A stretch of DNA of 38,474 nt, taken from a virus. Of the stretch, positions 33,481-38,474 are shown in pieces. A program made the position numbers and the translations under genes. The stretch's first letter is position 1; every line of letters begins with the position of its first letter. The stretch spans positions 1 through 38,474 of the IMG/VR virus record IMGVR_UViG_3300032116_013718; one strand, 5' to 3'. Under the pieces are notes generated by a model. The model did no database searches. It was given only the letters and a program-made list of their open reading frames with translations, and was not told the DNA's origin.

Positions 33481-34346
33481 TTTTTTAATATTTTAACCAA
33501 GTCATTTATTTCAATACCTTCTTTATCTGCCAATTTTTTTATGTTTTCTAAATTTTTAATTAGAATTTTACTTAAACCTGTTTTTTTTGATATGTCTTTA
33601 TCAGAAGATTTTTTTTTCATTACAATATCTTCTACCATCTTTCTCATCATTTCTTTTTTTTCTTCTTCCAAATTTTCTTTTTCAGAAATAGTCATTCTAT
33701 CAATAAAACCTTTTTGTTTTTTAATCTTTTTTGGTACTCTTTCTAATTTTTGTTTGTGTTTTTTTGGGTCAGGTTCTTTACCTTGTTGTCTTGTTCTTTC
33801 AGCTGCTTCATCTTCATCTAAACCTAATTCTTTAACAAATGTTTTAAAAGTTTCAGGTCCGTTTTTATCTTTTGTTTCTTCATATCCAAAAGCGTCGGAA
33901 AAATCAGTCTCATTAATTACTTCATCAGTTTCTTCTTCACCTTCACCCCAATATACACGATATCCACGAGTAATAGGATTGTTTGTTTGTCTTGTGGCAA
34001 CAATTTCTTGGTCCATAGTACCCTTTGGAGAAAGGTAAGGATTGTGAATTTTAATTTTTGAACTTAAAAAACTTCCGTCATAATCAACTAATTCCCCAAG
34101 TTCATCTTTCTTTTTTGTCAAAGTTTTTTTAACGTCAGAATTATTTTTTAACTTTTTTTCTTTTTGAATTTTTGAAATTGTTTTTTCAACTTCTTTTCTA
34201 TTTTTTTTATCAAATTTCACAATTTCATCTTTCTTTCTAGCCTCAGTTAAAGTATTACTAACACTAAAATAAACGGAAATAGTATCTTTACCCTCTTTGA
34301 TAAAGAAGTAATAAGGTGATGAAAAATATTCTTTATTAAATTCCAT
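33477..34346 (-). CDS. Hypothetical highly charged protein, possible virion core component
   Basis: 289 residues. The N-terminal ~32 residues are beta-like (YYFFIKEGKDTISVYFSVS), then L33-T34-E35 before Ala (NTLTEARKK), another gp21-type site. The rest is very Lys/Glu-rich with coiled-coil helices (KNRKEVEKTISKIQKEKKLK; EKENLEEEKKEMMRKMVEDI), a central beta stretch (GYRVYWGEGEEE) and a HTH-like end (KDISKKTGLSKILIKNLENI). Composition resembles prohead-core proteins. First gene of the minus-strand group, divergent from the adhesin gene across a 47-base gap. Confidence 0.7.
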   Translation of the reverse strand: MEFNKEYFSSPYYFFIKEGKDTISVYFSVSNTLTEARKKDEIVKFDKKNRKEVEKTISKIQKEKKLKNNSDVKKTLTKKKDELGELVDYDGSFLSSKIKIHNPYLSPKGTMDQEIVATRQTNNPITRGYRVYWGEGEEETDEVINETDFSDAFGYEETKDKNGPETFKTFVKELGLDEDEAAERTRQQGKEPDPKKHKQKLERVPKKIKKQKGFIDRMTISEKENLEEEKKEMMRKMVEDIVMKKKSSDKDISKKTGLSKILIKNLENIKKLADKEGIEINDLVKILKK

Positions 34347-34359
34347 TTGGTATTTTACA

Positions 34360-34367
34360 TATAAATA
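34360..34367 (+). promoter_or_regulatory. T4-type late promoter for the adhesin gene
   Basis: TATAAATA matches the T4 late -10 element exactly and lies 26 bases before the ATG at 34394, in the 47-base divergent gap. A gp55-like sigma factor is encoded in the window. The octamer is not rare in DNA this A+T-rich, so position is the main support. Confidence 0.55.
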
Positions 34368-34379
34368 CTTGGATTTAAC

Positions 34380-34387
34380 TATTTATC
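34380..34387 (-). promoter_or_regulatory. Possible late promoter for the minus-strand virion-type genes
   Basis: GATAAATA on the minus strand, one base from the late consensus, 33 bases upstream of the ATG at 34346. With the exact element at 34360 it makes a pair of divergent, interleaved promoters in one 47-base gap. Confidence 0.4.
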
Positions 34388-34393
34388 AATAGA

Positions 34394-37300
34394 ATGGCTC
34401 AACAGAATATAAATCAGTTCAATTTTAAAAAGTGGTATGTTAAACCTGTCCCAAAAATTTTTGACATTTGTTTAGCATCAGATGAAAAAGATTATAACGA
34501 AGAAGTTGTGTTTTCAACTAATCTTATTGGTTATAATGATGGTAATAGATTACCCATTTATTTTGATTTAAATAATCCTTTATCATCACAAGAACTAACA
34601 ATTAACTATGGTAATTTTTTATCAGGTAATACTTTAGTTTCATTAAATTATTATAATCCACTAAATGAAGATTTAAATTGTTTAACCGCATCTACATTAT
34701 GTGATATTGGATTAACGGGTATAGATAATGCTTTGGTACCACAAATGACTGGTGAAACAATTAATTATACAATGGGTTTATTCACTGGCTCAAGTAAGTG
34801 GGATAGATATCATTTTGATAGAAGAACAAAATTATTTCAAGTAACAGGTTATACAAATCCTCCAAACGAAAGATTTTCAGGAAATACAAAACAAACTCTG
34901 TATAATATGGTTTCAGAATCAGGTTATACTATCACATATTACAATCAATTGTATGGAGGGTTTTACCAAGGATTTTTTAGATTGTTTGGATATGATTACG
35001 AAACATTTCCAAGTAGAACAAACGAAGGATGGACTGTTGAGATGTTAATTAGACCAAGATATGTTGATGAATTTTATCCAACAGATTCTCAAACAACTTT
35101 AAATTTAACATATCCTGAAAATGAAAATACTTTTTTCTATTTTGGAGCGAGAGCTGAGAATAAATTCTATCACCATGCGTCAGGTTCACCTGAATCAGAT
35201 AGTGGATATACAAGAGTCACAGGTGTTTTAGAAGGATGCTTAGAAACTTGTGCTTGTTCTAACACAGGTGTTACCAACTCAAGATGTGTTGAAGTCTACG
35301 AACCTTTAGTTTATACTGCCCAACACAATACTGATTGTAATTGTGGTTGTAACTCAACTACACAAGTCCCAAATAGAGACAAAGACCCGTTATACGACTC
35401 AATGTCAAATTCATTTTCATTGAGGTTATCAGGTGACCCTAAAAATCCAAAAGTTTGTGTTAAAGTATTAACATTTACAGGTGGATGTGTCACTACAGGT
35501 ACTTGTCCAACAACTGGTATTACATATCAAACAGGATATACTATAACAGAATACTGTTCATCAAATCAAATTTTTGATTATTGTGAAAATTTAAATTCTG
35601 ATTATACAACAAAAGAACATTGGATTTTAGTTGATTGTGTGTGGGAAAGAAGTACCTATTTTGATACTTGCGATTTATATTATCGAGGAGGATTAGGATT
35701 AATTAGTGAAACAGAATATGTTGATAGCTTATCAAATAATAGTATTTTACTTATTCAGCCACCTATTACTCATACAGGTTCAACACCTGCGGAACAAGTC
35801 GAAATAGTTAACCTAAACGAGAGATGGTTAATCGAAAGAGAAGATAGGTTAGGGGTTTTAAAAATTTATATTAACGGAAGATTATTTTATGTTATAAATG
35901 GTTTTGAAGAAGTAATTCCAAGAGCTCTAAACACAGAAAAAGAAAAACAATTAGGAGTTCCGTTTAATATTTCTTGGGGTGGAGGAACACAAGGTTTAAG
36001 AGAAAGTTTAACTTTTACAGGATGTCCAACAACCTTAACAGGACTGACATACATGCAAGACCCTGAGGTTATGCCAAATCAAATATTGTCAGGAACTTCA
36101 TTATCAGGTTTATCAACCAATATATTATTAGAACCAACTTTTGGTGGAACGTTTGATGGGGCAATTTCTCAATTTAGAATGTATACTGAACCATTAAGTT
36201 ATCCTGAAGTTATACACAATTTTGATATTTTAAAAAGTCCGTTTTTACTTTTTGATTACGGATGTCCCGATTGTTCTGACGGATTAATTAACGATATTTG
36301 TTTGTTAGTTTCAGGTAATAATCTTACTGTCACCTCAACTACTTTTGCCGATAGAACATTTAATCTATATTATGAAGTTTCAGAATCAAATCCAAGATAT
36401 TTGATTACATCAGGTCAGACATTCCCATTTACAGTTAATAATACTACAATACCTAATTGTTGTTATAATAACTTTTATTTACATTTAATTGAGGATGACC
36501 AAACTTTAATTTTAACTTGTTTTATACCAAGTGAACCAACCCCAACCCCAACACCAACTACAACACCAACTATAACTCCAACTAATACAATAACACCAAC
36601 ACCAACTGTAACGTCAACTAAAACACCAACACCAACTATAACTCCGACACCAACTATAACTCAAAGTTCTGGGGCATTAGTTGTTCCTTTATGTTCGGTA
36701 ATTTATGTTGATGATGTCAATGACATTTATAGTTATAATGTTAGTACAAATACTAGTACACTATTGCCGATACCATTTACAATTTATAACGCAGATATAG
36801 GACATACTCAAAATAAATTATGGACAACTAGTTTTACTTCAGTTAGAGAATGGAATATTACTTTAAATCCATTTACATCGACTTATAGTAGAGATTTAAA
36901 TTTCCCATTCTTTATTGGTGCGGGATTAGGGGTTATTGATGATACAACACTTATTGTTACAAACATATCTGCACCTCAATCAATTTATGAAATGGACATT
37001 ACAACAAATACTCCAGTCCCAACATATAAATTTGACTTACCTACAGGACATACTGTGTCTGGAGATATTTTACTAACCACAACTAATAAACTTTTAGTAA
37101 CAACTTCTGAAAGTCCTAATATATACTTATTACAATATGATTACTTAACAGGTAATTTAGAATTAACTATTACTCTTAATCCAGTAGTTACCGGTGGTCC
37201 ATGGGGTATATTTGAAAATTCAGGTAATATTTACGTTGCAGATGGTAATGGTAACACATATTCTGTTGATACAACATATCCGTATAATATTACTTTTATT

Positions 37301-38305
37301 AATAATACAGGAAACCCAATATATGGAGCATCTCAAATACCATCTTGTTTAGATAGTGAATTTATTATTCCTACAGTTGAATTAAATTCATATATAAATC
37401 CTGGGTCTATTGTTGTTAATTACGAAGCGACGTTAAATGAAAGTATTGGGGTTAATACAAATATATCATTTGAACAATCTTTAGGTATAATTGGTGGAGG
37501 TTTTTATAGTATTACATCGGGAATTACTATAAATTCAGGTACTACTTCCGCAACAACTTACGTTAATTTATCGTCGGCGAATTTTAATTTATTAGATAGA
37601 ACATCAACAATTTCATTATCAGGTTTATCACCTATTATTTTATCGGTATCATCTAATGAAATTTTTGCAACACCGACCCCAACACCTAGTATCACGCCAA
37701 CTAATACTATAACGCCAACAGTGACTCCAAGTGTTACACCAACAATGACTCAAAGTCAAACCCCTACAAATACACCAACAGTAACACAAACTCCAACAGT
37801 AACTAAAACACCAACTAACACACCAACAGTAACTAAAACACCAACGGTAACACCTACAACTAGTTTAACTCCATCACCATCACCAGCAGAACCTTTAAAT
37901 ATGTATGTGATTGGTAATGAAAAGAATGGTGACTGTTCAGTATCAAGTATGGTTATTCAGTATAGAAATATAAATGGTAATTATATTAGTCAAACTTTAG
38001 GTTCTCTTAGTGATATTGGTTATATGACAGTTGTGTCTTATGCGAGTTACCCACCAAGATGGATATCAGGACCTGCCTCACCTGATGGATTTGATTTAAT
38101 TGATTTAGGAACTTACTCATCTACAAATTGTTATAATTTCCAAGCAACAACTTATTGTCAAACATTACCACCTGACTTAACTTTAAATTATGTAGATTGT
38201 AATGGTGTGAGTCAAACTATAGACTACGCCGGTGAAAGTGTTTACACATTCTCAGCTAAAACATTCACTGCTGAAAACAAAATACAAATTCAGAAACAAC
38301 CTTAA
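34394..38305 (+). CDS. Multidomain adhesin / tail-fibre-like protein
   Basis: 1303 residues. Parts in order: N-terminal strands; a LamG/concanavalin-like fold (GWTVEMLIRP at about 215, LGVLKIYINGRLFY at about 490, FDGAISQFRMYTEPLS at about 590) split by a Cys-rich insertion (about 280-395); a Thr/Pro tract (715-756); a propeller-like region of about 220 residues (IYSYNV, KLWTTS, LIVTN, LLVTTSE, IYVADGNGNTYSV); a Calx-beta-like sandwich (about 995-1090, SIVVNYEATLNES); a second Thr/Pro tract (1093-1164); and a beta-rich C-terminal domain of about 140 residues. Carbohydrate-binding folds and mucin-like spacers fit receptor binding. No signal peptide. A late-type promoter lies just upstream. Confidence 0.8.
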   Translation: MAQQNINQFNFKKWYVKPVPKIFDICLASDEKDYNEEVVFSTNLIGYNDGNRLPIYFDLNNPLSSQELTINYGNFLSGNTLVSLNYYNPLNEDLNCLTASTLCDIGLTGIDNALVPQMTGETINYTMGLFTGSSKWDRYHFDRRTKLFQVTGYTNPPNERFSGNTKQTLYNMVSESGYTITYYNQLYGGFYQGFFRLFGYDYETFPSRTNEGWTVEMLIRPRYVDEFYPTDSQTTLNLTYPENENTFFYFGARAENKFYHHASGSPESDSGYTRVTGVLEGCLETCACSNTGVTNSRCVEVYEPLVYTAQHNTDCNCGCNSTTQVPNRDKDPLYDSMSNSFSLRLSGDPKNPKVCVKVLTFTGGCVTTGTCPTTGITYQTGYTITEYCSSNQIFDYCENLNSDYTTKEHWILVDCVWERSTYFDTCDLYYRGGLGLISETEYVDSLSNNSILLIQPPITHTGSTPAEQVEIVNLNERWLIEREDRLGVLKIYINGRLFYVINGFEEVIPRALNTEKEKQLGVPFNISWGGGTQGLRESLTFTGCPTTLTGLTYMQDPEVMPNQILSGTSLSGLSTNILLEPTFGGTFDGAISQFRMYTEPLSYPEVIHNFDILKSPFLLFDYGCPDCSDGLINDICLLVSGNNLTVTSTTFADRTFNLYYEVSESNPRYLITSGQTFPFTVNNTTIPNCCYNNFYLHLIEDDQTLILTCFIPSEPTPTPTPTTTPTITPTNTITPTPTVTSTKTPTPTITPTPTITQSSGALVVPLCSVIYVDDVNDIYSYNVSTNTSTLLPIPFTIYNADIGHTQNKLWTTSFTSVREWNITLNPFTSTYSRDLNFPFFIGAGLGVIDDTTLIVTNISAPQSIYEMDITTNTPVPTYKFDLPTGHTVSGDILLTTTNKLLVTTSESPNIYLLQYDYLTGNLELTITLNPVVTGGPWGIFENSGNIYVADGNGNTYSVDTTYPYNITFINNTGNPIYGASQIPSCLDSEFIIPTVELNSYINPGSIVVNYEATLNESIGVNTNISFEQSLGIIGGGFYSITSGITINSGTTSATTYVNLSSANFNLLDRTSTISLSGLSPIILSVSSNEIFATPTPTPSITPTNTITPTVTPSVTPTMTQSQTPTNTPTVTQTPTVTKTPTNTPTVTKTPTVTPTTSLTPSPSPAEPLNMYVIGNEKNGDCSVSSMVIQYRNINGNYISQTLGSLSDIGYMTVVSYASYPPRWISGPASPDGFDLIDLGTYSSTNCYNFQATTYCQTLPPDLTLNYVDCNGVSQTIDYAGESVYTFSAKTFTAENKIQIQKQP
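36536..36661 (+). repeat. Thr/Pro-rich repeat tract 1
   Basis: Encodes residues 715-756 of the adhesin, an imperfect run of Pro-Thr and Thr-x-Thr-Pro units from repeated cca-act/aca codons. It joins the LamG-like part to the propeller-like part and is a likely extended linker. Confidence 0.9.
37670..37885 (+). repeat. Thr/Pro-rich repeat tract 2
   Basis: Encodes residues 1093-1164 of the adhesin, 72 residues of T-P-T-x type units with a few Ser. It precedes the C-terminal domain. Mucin-like composition, almost no charged residues. Confidence 0.9.
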
Positions 38306-38340
38306 ATTTAATTTGACTTATAATATTTGATTGGTTAAAC

Positions 38341-38377
38341 TTACCACACAAGGTAAATTCCGACCTTAATTTCGGAA
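38341..38377 (+). other. Two small hairpins in the leader of the last gene
   Basis: TTACC (38341-38345)/GGTAA (38352-38356) and TTCCGA (38358-38363)/TCGGAA (38372-38377) form adjacent short stem-loops between the adhesin stop and the ATG at 38401. They could be a leader structure or an end of the adhesin transcript; no U run directly follows. Confidence 0.35.
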
Positions 38378-38400
38378 GCAAATACACCATTTTAAATTTT

Positions 38401-38474
38401 ATGATATCAAACGAAGAAATTGAAAATTTCCTTCAGGGAAATGATGACGAAAAATATATCGTCAGTGTCGAATA
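38401..38474 (+). CDS. Start of an unidentified gene (cut by the window edge)
   Basis: The ATG at 38401 opens a frame of 24 codons that runs off the window (MISNEEIENFLQGND ... EKYIVSVE). Acidic helix followed by a strand. The start resembles the beginnings of phage replication or packaging proteins only vaguely; I do not assign a family. A 95-base gap to the adhesin gene contains TATAATAT (38319-38326) and two hairpins, so it may have its own promoter. Confidence 0.6.
   Translation, partial: MISNEEIENFLQGNDDEKYIVSVE

Noticed and set aside
38319-38326. TATAATAT as a definite promoter of the last gene
   Set aside because: It matches neither the T4 late octamer nor the Bacteroidetes -7 element well, and there is no spaced -33 TTTG, so it is only mentioned as a possibility.

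Overview
The window is a strongly A+T-rich piece of a tailed-phage genome from the T4-like (myovirus) lineage, probably infecting a Bacteroidetes (flavobacterial) host. The phage assignment rests on a gp22-like prohead core protein next to a gp23-like major capsid protein, a gp5-like baseplate hub protein, a gp55-like late sigma factor, PhoH, dUTPase and a PolB-type exonuclease, all tightly packed with 1-23 nt gene overlaps. The host is inferred from base composition, A-rich translation starts without clear Shine-Dalgarno sites, and one intergenic promoter with the Bacteroidetes pattern TTTG-N19-TAnnTTTG. No tRNA, CRISPR, insertion sequence or integrase was seen, and no stretch over 300 bases lacks a gene.

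Layout. (1) 1-4143, mainly plus strand: the 3' part of the scaffold gene, the major capsid gene with a strong bidirectional terminator, a small minus-strand gene, and a repeat-containing basic protein. (2) 4140-11464, minus strand: small proteins, several with a capsid-targeting-like N-terminus, then large structural and baseplate genes. (3) 11492-12229, late sigma factor. (4) 12229-31726, minus strand: a sugar island interrupted by a HAD-like protein, PhoH, dUTPase and a 3'-5' exonuclease. It holds 12 glycosyltransferase genes (13 domains), Gmd, a ColD-like dehydratase, an Fcl/ColC-like reductase, a GalE-like epimerase, a SAM methyltransferase and an asparagine synthetase-like amidotransferase. 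(5) 31815-34346, minus strand: small probable virion proteins, one with a WYL-like fold. (6) 34394-38305, plus strand: a 1303-residue multidomain adhesin with two mucin-like Thr/Pro tracts, then the start of another gene.

How it fits together. Gmd, then a ColD-type enzyme with His in place of the PLP lysine, then an Fcl/ColC homologue is the enzyme set expected for GDP-L-colitose (a 3,6-dideoxyhexose) from GDP-mannose. Four fucosyltransferase-like genes follow directly and could transfer colitose or fucose. The acceptor is unknown; candidates are the Thr/Pro tracts of the adhesin, the enlarged capsid protein, or host surface glycan. Separately, at least six small or structural proteins carry an N-terminal helix ending in a T4 gp21-type cleavage motif (L/I-x-E), often followed by A-S/T. 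This suggests a set of proteins packaged into the prohead and processed there, like T4 internal proteins. All functions are read from motifs by eye; no database search was run.
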